Source: Priestia aryabhattai B8W22 (lineage in GTDB: Bacteria > Bacillota > Bacilli > Bacillales > Bacillaceae_H). Taken from it: a stretch of 64,000 nucleotides of DNA. Both the position numbers and the translations under genes were made by a program. The stretch lies in the NCBI RefSeq assembly GCF_000956595.1, contig NZ_JYOO01000019.1, forward strand, positions 35,676-99,675. Reading direction: 5' to 3'. The notes beneath the pieces are model-generated. The model made no database searches. It worked only from the letters and a program-made list of their open reading frames with translations, and had not been told where the DNA came from. Each line of letters begins with the position of its first letter. Position 1 is the stretch's first letter. Shown here one piece after another: positions 28,101-35,780 of this stretch.

Positions 28101-28208
28101 ATCAATTTTTAGTTTTGAAAATGAATATAGCCCCGCTAAAATAAGTAAAAATGAAACGATAAACACAGCTACCGCATTTTTCAAACTAAATCTCGTCAAA
28201 AAATTCAT
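25170..28208 (-). CDS. swrC: RND-family efflux transporter SwrC (YerP)
   Basis: This 1012-residue resistance-nodulation-division exporter sits in the cytoplasmic membrane. The start MNFLTRFSLKNAVAVFIVSF, the periplasmic-type porter domain (LPNIEFPQLSIEATYPGASP), the helix-4 region GGMAVAVGRVVDDSIVVIEN with the proton-relay aspartates, and the second-half repeat LIGIVTTNAIVLVDRI are all visible. Bacillus SwrC exports surfactin and gives resistance to it and other amphiphiles. A TetR-type regulator lies upstream, as in the B. subtilis yerO-swrC locus. GGAGG precedes the ATG. Confidence 0.9.
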   Translation of the reverse strand: MNFLTRFSLKNAVAVFIVSFLLILAGLYSFSKLKIDLLPNIEFPQLSIEATYPGASPDDVNESVTSKIEDQVKGIEGVKSVQSVSYENVGIINLEFPFNTDLDKVEQQINSSIKELDLPESSNVDVNRFSFGSFPIFNISLFAKDDANLEKVLNDEVIPELNKIQGINSVSVGGVKKDLLQITIDKEKAAQAGLTLDGMKEQINQKAVSFPAGTLNGKELQIPVRVEEKVATIDALKKIQLKSKMNPEAKPVKLGDIAKVEAVTEQGEYTRYDGKDALSMAITKKQDANTVEVANETMQILKKYDDHLDYAIGFDSAEGIEKSVETLVREGLLGALFASLAVLIFLRNFRATIIAIISIPLSLLVSAIFLNQLDISLNIMTLGGMAVAVGRVVDDSIVVIENIFRRVRRSEEGMSNELVESSTKEILKAITSSTITTVVVFLPIGFVGGITGEFFLPFALTVVFSLLASLLVAITIVPILAKFAFKKVPPEEKEGKLQRAYAKAIAWSLNHKIKILILSFVLLFGSFALVPSLGFTFIPNEEQKMLQANVQLPASTSLEKTNGVSLKIEKMFANQNEISDVTTEVGSRDFSTGVKRPNQVGYFLNVKEGVNVDTFIDKVQKKMESITKEESPKATVNVQEASTGGPPTNNNVTVDLYSSNLDDLQKAAKQVENHLNKDKRLKYVTNNFSDKQKQLVVEVDPDKAAEYGVSGFQLLGTISDQTKPVSVGDLKLDNTKRAVQLSYDKDLASVKEIKDLQVFTERGPVLVKDIADVRTIDTFTSIQKLDGKVFARVEADIKGDDVQAVTKDVIDGVKKLDLPKDVSLDGGGGSDETVEVFQSLGLAILTAIGLVYLTMLVTFGKARIPFIILSSLIFVPIGSLVGLVIAKEPLSVSVMIGFLMLIGIVTTNAIVLVDRITQNREQKGMTIREALIEAGKTRLRPILMTAFATIAALIPLALTTSSGTLISKGLAITVIGGLTSSTLLTLIIIPVVYELFFARQVKREKQLEKETT

Positions 28209-28298
28209 CTTTTTCCTCCGTTACGTAACTAAGTTATTTGAGAAGCCTTTATCCTTTAATAGCTGCAGACCCGCTTTATTTTTATTTAACAATTTTAG

Positions 28299-28313
28299 AG
28301 TACCCACGGGTCA
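28299..28313 (-). promoter_or_regulatory. Candidate TetR operator before swrC
   Basis: TGACCCGTGGGTACT on the minus strand, about 90 bp before swrC, differs at only two of 15 positions from the site at 28802-28816 in the same locus. The core ACCCGTGGGT is nearly palindromic, as TetR sites often are. Confidence 0.5.
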
Positions 28314-28330
28314 GTTTTTAACAAAAAAAC

Positions 28331-28780
28331 TCACCTCCTTTCATGTGCTGATGAACTGTCTATACAAACTGAAATTTGATGATCGCACGCTCCCCCTGGA
28401 AGCGAGATAAAGGAAAAGCCGTCTTGACCATATAAATCCCAACCTTCAAAAAACGAACTGTCGTGAAACATATCTAGTGCATACCCATTAGAAAACGCAA
28501 TTCGAAGTATACCGATATCTTCATACCACTGTATAGAGATAATGCGCTGGCCAAGCAGCAGCGCTTCGACTTGCTGACGCTGCTCGGCAGAATGCAGCGA
28601 TTTCCAGTCTGCTTGACCAAGCAAGATGCTGCGTTTGTTTTTTAGTCTCCATGGACATTCTGCAACAAGTCCGCCCTTACTAAATCCAAGAGAAAACGGC
28701 AGGGTATTGTCTGTGTTCACCTTAGTAACGGTTTGTTCTTGAAAATATGAAAAATTAATTACTGTGCTGCTGTTATTCAT
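28331..28780 (-). CDS. Uncharacterised protein between tetR and swrC (149 aa)
   Basis: I do not recognise a family with confidence. The chain has an N-terminal beta-rich part and then WYEDIGILRIAFSNGYALDM and SFFEGWDLYGQDGFSFISLPGG-type strands, a pattern seen in small beta-sandwich proteins such as DUF6188. It has no signal peptide or membrane segment. GGAGGG is near the start; two adjacent ATGs are possible (28783 and 28780). It lies between the TetR gene and swrC, and each downstream gene has the same 15-bp motif upstream, so it is probably coregulated. Confidence 0.6.
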   Translation of the reverse strand: MNNSSTVINFSYFQEQTVTKVNTDNTLPFSLGFSKGGLVAECPWRLKNKRSILLGQADWKSLHSAEQRQQVEALLLGQRIISIQWYEDIGILRIAFSNGYALDMFHDSSFFEGWDLYGQDGFSFISLPGGACDHQISVCIDSSSAHERR

Positions 28781-28801
28781 CATATCCCTCCATTATCAAC
28801 C

Positions 28802-28816
28802 AGTACCGACGAGTCA
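28802..28816 (-). promoter_or_regulatory. Candidate TetR operator before the 149-aa gene
   Basis: TGACTCGTCGGTACT overlaps the TetR stop codon and stands about 20 bp upstream of the next start. It pairs with the site at 28299-28313. Confidence 0.45.
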
Positions 28817-29389
28817 TTTTTGGGTCTCAAAACAGCAGCCTTCAATGTATAAGTTCACAATGAACTCCGCATAGTTCATGATATCTTCTTCTGTTATATC
28901 ATCATCGGAAACGATATCCATCCTATACCCATTTAACATGCTGCAAAACGCTTTTGAGTGTAAAAAAGCGTTTTTTATTTTTTGCTCTTCAATCAATTTA
29001 GCAACAAGGCCGTGATAATCCTCAAAAAATTGATGAAGACGACCCATCATTTCTGGCATTTGGTGAGGGGCTTGCCAAAAAGAGTCCGGATATTTTTTAG
29101 TTTCGTAAAAAAAGAGCAGGTGATGCTTCGCAACTGAATACAGCTTTTCGTGAAACGTTTGGCATTCATCCGTTCTTCGCTTTGCATGATACAAAAACTC
29201 ATCAAACGAACGATTGTTCACAGCGATATAAAGCGACTCTTTAGACGAAAAGTACAAGTAAAGCGTTCCTTTAGATACACCCGCTAGTTTAGCAATATCA
29301 ATCATTTTTGCTTCATAGTAACCTTTGGATCCGAACACTTCAAAAGCAGCATCTAAAATTTTCTCCCGCTGCTGTTTTCGGTTTGTCAT
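28814..29389 (-). CDS. TetR-family regulator (YerO-like)
   Basis: This 191-residue repressor has the TetR N-terminal DNA-binding domain (KILDAAFEVFGSKGYYEAKM, then IAKLAGVSKGTLYLYFSSKE) and a variable helical ligand domain. I chose the ATG at 29389, about nine bases after GAGAGG; the ATG at 29407 lacks a site. Its position before swrC matches YerO, the TetR regulator of swrC in B. subtilis. The likely role is repression of the efflux pump until a membrane-active ligand binds. Confidence 0.85.
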   Translation of the reverse strand: MTNRKQQREKILDAAFEVFGSKGYYEAKMIDIAKLAGVSKGTLYLYFSSKESLYIAVNNRSFDEFLYHAKRRTDECQTFHEKLYSVAKHHLLFFYETKKYPDSFWQAPHQMPEMMGRLHQFFEDYHGLVAKLIEEQKIKNAFLHSKAFCSMLNGYRMDIVSDDDITEEDIMNYAEFIVNLYIEGCCFETQK

Positions 29390-29425
29390 GGTAAAAAATC
29401 CTCTCATACGTTTTCGATACTATAC

Positions 29426-29458
29426 ATATAAAATAATTAAAATAACTTGTCAACAAGT
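29426..29458 (-). promoter_or_regulatory. tetR promoter with dyad over the -35
   Basis: On the minus strand a perfect -35 TTGACA is followed 17 bp later by TATATG. The dyad ACTTGT-TG-ACAAGT (29445-29458) covers the -35, which suits a repressor site. Confidence 0.5.
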
Positions 29459-29649
29459 AGTGTGCTCTTTTATCCATTGCATCACAAGAGTATGTCAGTT
29501 TTTTAAACAAAATACTTCTATAGAGCAAATTAAAGCGTTTTCGACTTTTTTGTGACAGATACAAATGATGCTTGTATATGAAGAGCTTGCTATGGTACAT
29601 TTTTGTCATCGATACAGAAATTTATTCCGTCGTTACGGGAGGAGAAAAC

Positions 29650-29943
29650 ATGGTTCTTACATCACCAATCGGTCGCCTGCGCTTAGTAGGGATTTTAGAA
29701 GGAATTTCATTTTTACTGCTGCTGGGCATTGCTATGCCGCTAAAATATGCAGCAGGCATACCCGAAGCTGTATCAGTTGTAGGCGCAGCACACGGTGCAC
29801 TTTTTGTGCTGTATGCTCTTGCGGTCGTTCATGTAAAATTCGCGCATAAATGGTCAATCGGCCGCTCTTTATTTGCATTTCTTATGTCGGTTATTCCGTT
29901 TGGTCCTTTCATTTTAGAGCGCCAGCTAAAAAAAGAACAGTAA
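29650..29943 (+). CDS. DUF3817 membrane protein
   Basis: This 97-residue protein begins MVLTSPIGRLRLVGILEGIS, with GGGAGG before the ATG. It has three hydrophobic helices with the DUF3817 features GRLRLVGILEGISFLLLL, MPLKY and a GAAHGALFVLYALAVVHV helix, ending PFGPFILERQL. It resembles Bacillus YdzA. The family is membrane-bound and functionally uncharacterised. It is monocistronic. Confidence 0.82.
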   Translation: MVLTSPIGRLRLVGILEGISFLLLLGIAMPLKYAAGIPEAVSVVGAAHGALFVLYALAVVHVKFAHKWSIGRSLFAFLMSVIPFGPFILERQLKKEQ

Positions 29944-29989
29944 AAGAAAAGAACGTCACGGACATCATGTTTCCATGACGTTCTTTTTC
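29944..29989. terminator. Bidirectional terminator
   Basis: AAAGAACGTCA and TGACGTTCTTTTT pair around a loop between convergent genes. Confidence 0.75.
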
Positions 29990-29990
29990 C

Positions 29991-30365
29991 TTACTGTTCC
30001 GCACTGTTTTCACTAAAGTGGTCAATCGTTTTCCACCACTTCAGTGAGTGGGGTTTTAATAACATTCCAATTTCTTCTGGACTAATTTGCTGATCTATAA
30101 TCATTTCATGCATCGCTTGAAAGAGTCCCGTTGTAACAGCTTCTTTCACATCAGATTCACCTTCTATATACAGCTGTTCAATCGCTTCAAACACGTCCGG
30201 CTCACGTTCGAGCTGGCCGTTATATTCAAGAGAGATCAAATGACCCGCTACTCGGCTTAATTCATGCTGCAGCTCTTCTTTATCGTTGAAGTCGATTTCT
30301 TCGCTTGGCTCAAAAGATGGGCAAGCTTCTTTTAGTAATGGAATAACATTTTGTTTTGTAATCAT
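29991..30365 (-). CDS. Uncharacterised acidic protein (124 aa)
   Basis: This cytosolic, Glu-rich, helical protein contains LLKEACPSFEPSEEIDFND, a central LSRVAGHLISLEYNG and the C-terminal LKPHSLKWWKTIDHFSE. The pattern resembles the DUF7674 type that occurs near immunity genes in some bacteria, but I am not certain. The start codon follows a poor ribosome site (GGGAATCTAG region). It lies 75 bp downstream of hutI and could be cotranscribed with it. The function is unknown. Confidence 0.55.
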   Translation of the reverse strand: MITKQNVIPLLKEACPSFEPSEEIDFNDKEELQHELSRVAGHLISLEYNGQLEREPDVFEAIEQLYIEGESDVKEAVTTGLFQAMHEMIIDQQISPEEIGMLLKPHSLKWWKTIDHFSENSAEQ

Positions 30366-30440
30366 ATCTAGATTCCCTGCCTTTGCATGTGTGACAAATT
30401 CTCTATTCTTTACCCTTTCCTCTTTTTCTATAAACTTGTT

Positions 30441-31718
30441 TTACAAAACTTTACCGTTTTCTACAACTACTTCTCCTTTTTTCACTACGCTATCAATATG
30501 ATTTAAGCCATACTGATACTGAAGCGTTCGATAACTAGAGACATTAAAAATCGCTAAGTCAGCCTGTTTTCCGGCTTCAATACTCCCAATCTTATCTCCT
30601 TGATTAATAGCATGAGCTGCGTTAATAGTTGTGGCTACAAGCACTTCTTCAGGACTCATGTTCATATTCATACATGCCAGGTTCATCACAAATTGCTGTG
30701 AGGTCGTTGGAGATGAACCTGGATTGCAGTCTGTAGAAAGAGCAACCGGAACTCCTAAATCGATCATTTTTCTAGCATCTGGCCACTTCATTCCAACAAA
30801 TAAGGAATTTCCGGGTAAAAGTGTAGCTACGATCCGTTTTTCAGCCAGTTTCTTTAATCCTTCATCAGAAGCATACAAAAGATAATCTGCTGATATCGCT
30901 CCTACCTCTGCTGCGAGCTCCGCTCCTCTACAGTATTCAAAGGGATCGGCATGTATTTTAGGAAGCATGCCATAGTTTTTCCCGGCTTCGAGTATTTCTT
31001 GGCATTGTTTGAATGAAAAAGCATTTGGAAGACATACAGCATCATTAAATGCTGCGAGCTTATAAGAAGAAATTTGAGGAATCATTTCGTGAATAAGTAA
31101 ATTGACGTATTTCTGCGTATCTCTTTTATATGCCAAAGGTACGACGTGTGCTCCTAAAAAGGTGCTTATGACATCAACTGGGTGTGTATCATTCAGCATT
31201 TTAGCGATTTGCAGCTGCTTTAGTTCTGTTTCTAGTTCTAAGCCATATCCGCTTTTCACTTCTATAGTTGTGACTCCGTGAGCTAGAAAAGACGTAAGAC
31301 GCTCATAGCTCTGCTGATAAATCCGGTACGCATATTCTTCCTGTGTTTGAACGACAGTGCAGTGAATACCTCCACCTTCTTCTAATAAATCCAAGTAAGA
31401 AGTTGGTCTTTCAAACCGCCTATAAAATTCTTCTTCACGCGAGCCAGCGTACACGGCGTGTGTATGGGGATCAATCAGACCCGGAGTTACAATTTTGTGA
31501 GAAGCATCAATAATCGTTGCGTTATTCCTGTCCCTTTCATATTTTTGTTCTAGCTCTTTTGTTGTACCTACGGTCACAATTTGATCTCCTTCTATCCAGA
31601 CTGAGCCATTTTCAATCACCGTCAAGTTTCTCATTTCTTTTCCAGCTAAAGGACCTTTATGTTCTTTGGCCGTTACGACTTGCGAAGCATTTTTAATCCA
31701 TAGCGCTTTTTTTGACAT
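30441..31718 (-). CDS. hutI: Imidazolonepropionase
   Basis: HutI hydrolyses 4-imidazolone-5-propionate to N-formimidoyl-glutamate, the third step of histidine breakdown. The 425-residue amidohydrolase has the metal pair in DPHTHAVYAGSREEEFYRR, then IEVKSGYGL, the metal His in KIHADPFEYCRGA, and STDCNPGSSPT near the end. I use the ATG at 31718, which follows a GGGGGA site; the frame extends upstream without one. No hutH, hutU, hutG or hutP lies beside it, so it is solitary in this window. Confidence 0.92.
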   Translation of the reverse strand: MSKKALWIKNASQVVTAKEHKGPLAGKEMRNLTVIENGSVWIEGDQIVTVGTTKELEQKYERDRNNATIIDASHKIVTPGLIDPHTHAVYAGSREEEFYRRFERPTSYLDLLEEGGGIHCTVVQTQEEYAYRIYQQSYERLTSFLAHGVTTIEVKSGYGLELETELKQLQIAKMLNDTHPVDVISTFLGAHVVPLAYKRDTQKYVNLLIHEMIPQISSYKLAAFNDAVCLPNAFSFKQCQEILEAGKNYGMLPKIHADPFEYCRGAELAAEVGAISADYLLYASDEGLKKLAEKRIVATLLPGNSLFVGMKWPDARKMIDLGVPVALSTDCNPGSSPTTSQQFVMNLACMNMNMSPEEVLVATTINAAHAINQGDKIGSIEAGKQADLAIFNVSSYRTLQYQYGLNHIDSVVKKGEVVVENGKVL

Positions 31719-32131
31719 CGTTGAATTTCCCCCTTTTCTAGCGTGTACCACGTTTTGGGGCTCTATGTTTACCGTAAACTCATTTAGATTCACCTACACA
31801 TTTCGCACCTCTGCCTTCTTTCTTGTAGGTAGAAATTCGAAAAAGCATGTCCATGGTCTGAAAAGCGTGTTTTTAAGTCTTTAAAGCTAGATAACTTATA
31901 TTTTTTTCAATTATATACGCTTTTAGACCCCCTTTTTCTCCCTTTTCTTACTTATTGACTTTTGTTTTATACAGATATATCCTTATATACTAAATCTTTT
32001 ATCACATGTATTTTATAAACATCACGGAGAGTTCTCCTCAACATGATAAATAATAGATTTCTAGGAAGAGAACGTTTATAATATTCTTTGAAGTTTTACT
32101 TTTAGAAAGATTCACTAATGGAGGAAGAAAT
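31719..32131. other. Intergenic region, divergent promoters
   Basis: This AT-rich gap lies between hutI and the small gene at 32132. A weak plus-strand promoter may lie at 31955-31983 (TTGACT, 17 bp, TATCCT). I see no riboswitch, repeat or convincing small gene. Confidence 0.4.
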
Positions 32132-32395
32132 ATGATTGTCAACTATAAAAACCAAGCAACCGGCCATCGCATGAATAACGGCTGGAATCTTTTCTATGCG
32201 TCAAACTTAACGATGTGGCGCAAAGATGAAAAGTATTTGCTTTTAGATGAAAACCAAGATGTAGTGATGATCTTTGGCTTTAAAAAAGACGAAATCATTC
32301 TAGATAAATTGCAAACGTGGGGCTATACATTTGGTGTCCATCCGGAGAAAAAACAAATTTCCTGCTTGCAGCGTCAAGAAGAAATTGGTGAATAA
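32132..32395 (+). CDS. Small uncharacterised protein (87 aa)
   Basis: This soluble beta-rich protein begins MIVNYKNQATGHRMNNGWNL, has LLDENQDVVMIFGFKKDEII in the middle and ends with a polar tail. It has GGAGG before the ATG and a strong terminator behind, so it is a real single gene. No family is recognised and it has no cysteine motif or signal peptide. Confidence 0.65.
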   Translation: MIVNYKNQATGHRMNNGWNLFYASNLTMWRKDEKYLLLDENQDVVMIFGFKKDEIILDKLQTWGYTFGVHPEKKQISCLQRQEEIGE

Positions 32396-32428
32396 AAAGA
32401 GGGCTGAATTTTTTCAGCCCTCTTTTTT
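32395..32428. terminator. Bidirectional terminator
   Basis: AAAGAGGGCTGAA and TTCAGCCCTCTTTTTT form a perfect stem between convergent genes. Confidence 0.88.
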
Positions 32429-32429
32429 A

Positions 32430-33257
32430 TTAATGGGTTTGTTGAAACATGGCGCTCAGCTGCTTTTTTTCAGATGATTTTACAACATAATACCATGTAC
32501 CATCTACTATTTTTCCTTCTCCTTTTACCGTTACCGTTTCGAAATCAGGCCGTCCATTCTTAATGACGTTATACATCGTAAATGCATCGCTGACATCAAT
32601 ATTCGTTTGAATATGCTTTTTTGCGAGTGTGAGAAGAATTGGAATATTTTTCACCGTTGACATGTTCATTCCTTTATCTAATAGAGCTTCCACCACTTGA
32701 CGCTGGCGATTGTTTCTTCCTAAATCACCTTTTGGGTCTTCATGTCTCATCCGTACATAGGCAAGAGCTTTTTCACCGTTCAACGCATTTTCTCCTTCAG
32801 GAAAGATAAATGAATCAAACACAAAAGGAAACGGGTTATTCACGTTCACGCCGCCAAGTTCATCGACTACATCTTTGAACCCCTCCATATTTACTTTCAC
32901 ATAATAATCAATGTCAATATCTAAAAAATTCTCAACCGTGCGCACGGTTAAAGGAATGCCTCCGTATCGATAAGCATGGTTAATTTTCTCATCCATCCCT
33001 TTTTCATCAATGTGCACGCGCGTATCTCTAGGGATCGGCATAACCTTTGCTTTATTATGGCTTTTATCTAAATTGACCACCATTAATACATCTGAGCGGC
33101 CCGTATCGCCTGGCCTTTCATCTACGCCCATAACGAGTACATTAAACGAATGAGGCTGCTCTTTAGCAGATGTTTGATGCTGATAGACAATTCCAAACCC
33201 AGCGGTTCCTAAAAGCAAAATACATGCCGCTAAGATGCCTGCTTTGTATTTTTTCAT
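32430..33257 (-). CDS. LytR-CpsA-Psr (LCP) family cell-wall glycopolymer transferase
   Basis: This 275-residue membrane-anchored protein has one N-terminal helix (AGILAACILLLGTAGFGIVY) and an extracellular LCP domain. The family residues are in MGVDERPGDTGRSDVLMVV, PIPRDTRV and YVRMRHEDPKGDLGRNNRQR, which bind the polyprenyl pyrophosphate and metal. LCP enzymes attach wall teichoic acid or other glycopolymers to peptidoglycan (TagT/U/V in Bacillus). Which polymer is used here cannot be told. GGAGG precedes the ATG. Confidence 0.88.
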   Translation of the reverse strand: MKKYKAGILAACILLLGTAGFGIVYQHQTSAKEQPHSFNVLVMGVDERPGDTGRSDVLMVVNLDKSHNKAKVMPIPRDTRVHIDEKGMDEKINHAYRYGGIPLTVRTVENFLDIDIDYYVKVNMEGFKDVVDELGGVNVNNPFPFVFDSFIFPEGENALNGEKALAYVRMRHEDPKGDLGRNNRQRQVVEALLDKGMNMSTVKNIPILLTLAKKHIQTNIDVSDAFTMYNVIKNGRPDFETVTVKGEGKIVDGTWYYVVKSSEKKQLSAMFQQTH

Positions 33258-33346
33258 TCATACGGCCTCCTTTACACATCACTTACTCTCTATATGCCTT
33301 AATGAATGAAAATTTATACCTTCTTGAAGAAATTTAAGCACACGTC

Positions 33347-33379
33347 AAAAAAGCCGGCTTGTTGGGAAGCTGGCTTTTC
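33347..33379 (-). terminator. Terminator of the GNAT gene at 33391
   Basis: AAAAGCCAGCTT and AAGCCGGCTTTTTT pair on the minus strand just after the stop codon. Confidence 0.75.
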
Positions 33380-33390
33380 GCTAGTAGATG

Positions 33391-33933
33391 TTAGCTTGAT
33401 TTTTGATGCACATCACGCTGTACCCATTCACTTTCTAACATACTCATTTCAATTAAGCTCCAGTACTGTCCATCTACAAGCCGGACATCTCGAAGAAGAC
33501 CTTCACGTGTAAAGCCAATTCGTTCATAAGACTGAATCGCCCGCTCGTTAAAATCAAAGACGCCGAGCGAAATTCGGTGAAGACCCAGTTCTTCAAAACC
33601 GAAAGCTAACACTTTTTCAAACATGTGCGAGCAAAGCCCTTTTCCTCTATACTTTTCACCAAGCAGCACTCGGCCAATTCTTCCTGTTTTGTGATAATAA
33701 TCAATATGAGCCAGAGAGATATGCCCAATAAGCTGTTCATTTTCATCTATGACGGAAAAAGCATAGGTAGAAGCACCATCTTCATTTGCATATCGAATGT
33801 AGTGTTTTAACTGTCTAGGAGTAAGCGGAAAAGAGAAGCTAGAGCCACTCCATTGCACCATAAATGACTCAGAGGGAATCCACTCCATTAGCTGTTTAAA
33901 GTCTTTTTTGGAGAACGGTCGTAGAGCTATCAC
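33391..33933 (-). CDS. GNAT N-acetyltransferase, RimJ/RimL type
   Basis: This acetyltransferase of about 180 residues has the acetyl-CoA loop in VLLGEKYRGKGLCSHMFEKV and the C-terminal NERAIQSYERIGFTREGLLR, as in the RimJ/RimL branch. The start I prefer is GTG at 33933, giving MIALRPFSKKDFKQLMEWIP, six bases after GGGGGAG. An upstream in-frame ATG at 33987 has no ribosome site. The substrate is unknown. Confidence 0.83.
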   Translation of the reverse strand: MIALRPFSKKDFKQLMEWIPSESFMVQWSGSSFSFPLTPRQLKHYIRYANEDGASTYAFSVIDENEQLIGHISLAHIDYYHKTGRIGRVLLGEKYRGKGLCSHMFEKVLAFGFEELGLHRISLGVFDFNERAIQSYERIGFTREGLLRDVRLVDGQYWSLIEMSMLESEWVQRDVHQKSS

Positions 33934-34010
33934 ATAATTCTCCCCCTTAATTATTTCTGACTTTTCTAAATATATTACATTTATCATAATAAACTGTCAA
34001 CTGTCTATGT

Positions 34011-34037
34011 AAAAAAAAGCCATCATTTCGATGACTT
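34011..34037 (-). terminator. Terminator of the secreted-protein gene
   Basis: AGTCATC and the wobble-paired TGATGGCT stem are followed by eight T on the minus strand, just after the stop codon at 34036. Confidence 0.65.
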
Positions 34038-34449
34038 ATAGCTGTAATGCTTTTCTGAGAAGAGTTAAATCATGAGTAAATTCAAAAAAATAGGTTCTAT
34101 TTTCATTGTCAAATACCATCATGATTGGCTTTTGATTTGGCTCAAGAACAAAAATAACTTCACTTGCCAGCGTGTTGACCGCACTATTTTCAATTTTTAC
34201 GGCTGGATCAAGAGGTATTTTAACAAGATAGCCTTTTTTAGGAAGCGGACTTGCCTTTTTATATAAACCAGTAATGGACGCAATACTTTTTTCAGCTTCT
34301 TTTTGAACACTTAGAGGTTTGGGCGTTGACCGAACAACTTTGCCCGTTTCAATTTGAAATACTTCTACTTTTGGCTGTTCGGCGCTTACTGCCTGCGGAA
34401 AAATAAAAGCAGCAAATACGACGCATACAGCAACCCATTTTCGTATCAT
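34036..34449 (-). CDS. Predicted secreted protein (137 aa)
   Basis: The product starts MIRKWVAVCVVFAAFIFPQA with a clear signal peptide and a probable cleavage site after AVSA. The mature part is beta-rich (VEVFQIETGKVVRS, YLVKIPLDPAVKIE, IMMVFDNENRTYFFEF) with no cysteines. I chose the ATG at 34449 because AGAGGTG stands just before it; an upstream GTG lies inside that site. No family is recognised. Confidence 0.7.
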   Translation of the reverse strand: MIRKWVAVCVVFAAFIFPQAVSAEQPKVEVFQIETGKVVRSTPKPLSVQKEAEKSIASITGLYKKASPLPKKGYLVKIPLDPAVKIENSAVNTLASEVIFVLEPNQKPIMMVFDNENRTYFFEFTHDLTLLRKALQL

Positions 34450-34630
34450 TTTAAGCACCTCTTTCCGTAGTGGATGAGATGGAGATAAGAATGGTCGTCT
34501 CTTCTTATACTATGACCTATTTATATATATTTATTTCATCAAATGAATCCCTGCACTGCCATGTTTTTGTCATGTTCTCAGAACTTCCTCTATACACTAC
34601 TAATAAGGACACGCTGTATGAGGTGATAAG

Positions 34631-35410
34631 ATGTCGTGGTTTGAAGCATTTATTTTGGGAATCATCCAAGGGCTTACAGAGTTTTTACCGATAAGCAGCA
34701 CGGGGCATTTGTATTTAGGGCGTCATTTATTTGGCTTAGACGATGCAGGATTGTATTTAGATACGATGCTGCATATGGGCACTCTGCTTGCTGTATTTGT
34801 CTTTTATAAGCGTGAGCTATGGCATATTATTCGTCATCCGTTTAGCAAGCTTACAGGGCTTTTAGTGATAGGAACGATCCCTGCAGTTGCAATTGGTCTT
34901 TTGTTCAAAGACTACTTTGACAGCATTTCTAAATCTGGCTTAACAATCGGCTGGGAATTTCTTGCGACGGGACTGCTGTTATGGTTTGGTGATTCCGTAA
35001 AAAATGGCTATAAAAAAATGGATCATATTTCATATGGAGATGCCTTTTTTATCGGCTCGTTTCAAGCAGCTGCGATATTCCCTGCTGTATCCAGGTCAGG
35101 CTTAACCATGGTAGCTGCGTTAATGCGAAAATTAGACCGTGAAACAGCCGCTTATTTTTCATTTTTATTGTCGACTCCGGCCATTTGCGGAGCAGTGTTA
35201 CTTCAGTTAAAAGATGTAGTCACAGGTGAAGTGGAGCAGCTTTCCGTTTTCTTTTTATTCGTCGCTACCCTTTCATCTGCTTTATTTGGTTATGTAGCGG
35301 TAAAATGGATGATCAATTATTTAAAGCATCATTCGTTAAAAACCTTTGCGATTTACGTTTGGATATTAGGTGCAGTCGTGCTGATTTGTCAGTTTACGGG
35401 GGTGTTTTAA
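34631..35410 (+). CDS. uppP: Undecaprenyl-diphosphatase
   Basis: UppP (BacA) dephosphorylates undecaprenyl pyrophosphate at the outer face of the membrane, recycling the lipid carrier for wall synthesis, and gives bacitracin tolerance. The 259-residue polytopic protein has both signatures: QGLTEFLPISSTGHLYLGRH near the N-terminus and FPAVSRSGLTMVAALMR near residue 160. GAGGTGATAAG precedes the ATG. The next gene starts one base after its stop, so the two are cotranscribed. Confidence 0.93.
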   Translation: MSWFEAFILGIIQGLTEFLPISSTGHLYLGRHLFGLDDAGLYLDTMLHMGTLLAVFVFYKRELWHIIRHPFSKLTGLLVIGTIPAVAIGLLFKDYFDSISKSGLTIGWEFLATGLLLWFGDSVKNGYKKMDHISYGDAFFIGSFQAAAIFPAVSRSGLTMVAALMRKLDRETAAYFSFLLSTPAICGAVLLQLKDVVTGEVEQLSVFFLFVATLSSALFGYVAVKWMINYLKHHSLKTFAIYVWILGAVVLICQFTGVF

Positions 35411-35411
35411 G

Positions 35412-35750
35412 ATGAAGATAAAAGTCCGGACGCTTTTTTTAGTATTGTTTTTTGCCGGCATTTTAGTCGTAACAAGCTACGTTGATAACAATTCCCAGCA
35501 GTCGTTTGACAGCTTATCTCACCTTTCACTTGATGGAGGAGCTGTTGAAACCTCTGCAGATGAAGACGAGGCGGAACAATTAAATATGTCAGTCAAAGAA
35601 GTTCATGTTAAAACAGAAAAAAGAGGCGGATACCGAATTGAAGTATACGAACAAGTAAATGTTTATAGCGATGATAAAGGAAAAGTAGTAAAAAAAGTTC
35701 CCACGGGAGAATATCAAACGTTGAAATATAAACTGAATGAAAAAAAATAA
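35412..35750 (+). CDS. Small anchored protein downstream of uppP (112 aa)
   Basis: This protein has one N-terminal membrane helix (VRTLFLVLFFAGILVVTSYV) followed by an acidic, extracellular-looking region (TSADEDEAEQLN) and a beta-rich charged tail. No family is recognised. The start lies one base after the uppP stop and its ribosome site is inside uppP, so translation is probably coupled. It may work with UppP at the membrane surface, but that is inference from location only. Confidence 0.65.
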   Translation: MKIKVRTLFLVLFFAGILVVTSYVDNNSQQSFDSLSHLSLDGGAVETSADEDEAEQLNMSVKEVHVKTEKRGGYRIEVYEQVNVYSDDKGKVVKKVPTGEYQTLKYKLNEKK

Positions 35751-35780
35751 ACCACTTACCGAAGTAAGTGGTTTTATTTT
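35751..35780. terminator. Bidirectional terminator
   Basis: AACCACTTAC and GTAAGTGGTTTT pair around a short loop, between the uppP operon and the end of qoxD. Confidence 0.8.

Noticed and set aside
30286..30501. Plus-strand frame overlapping the start of the 124-aa gene
   Set aside because: Shadow frame without a ribosome site.
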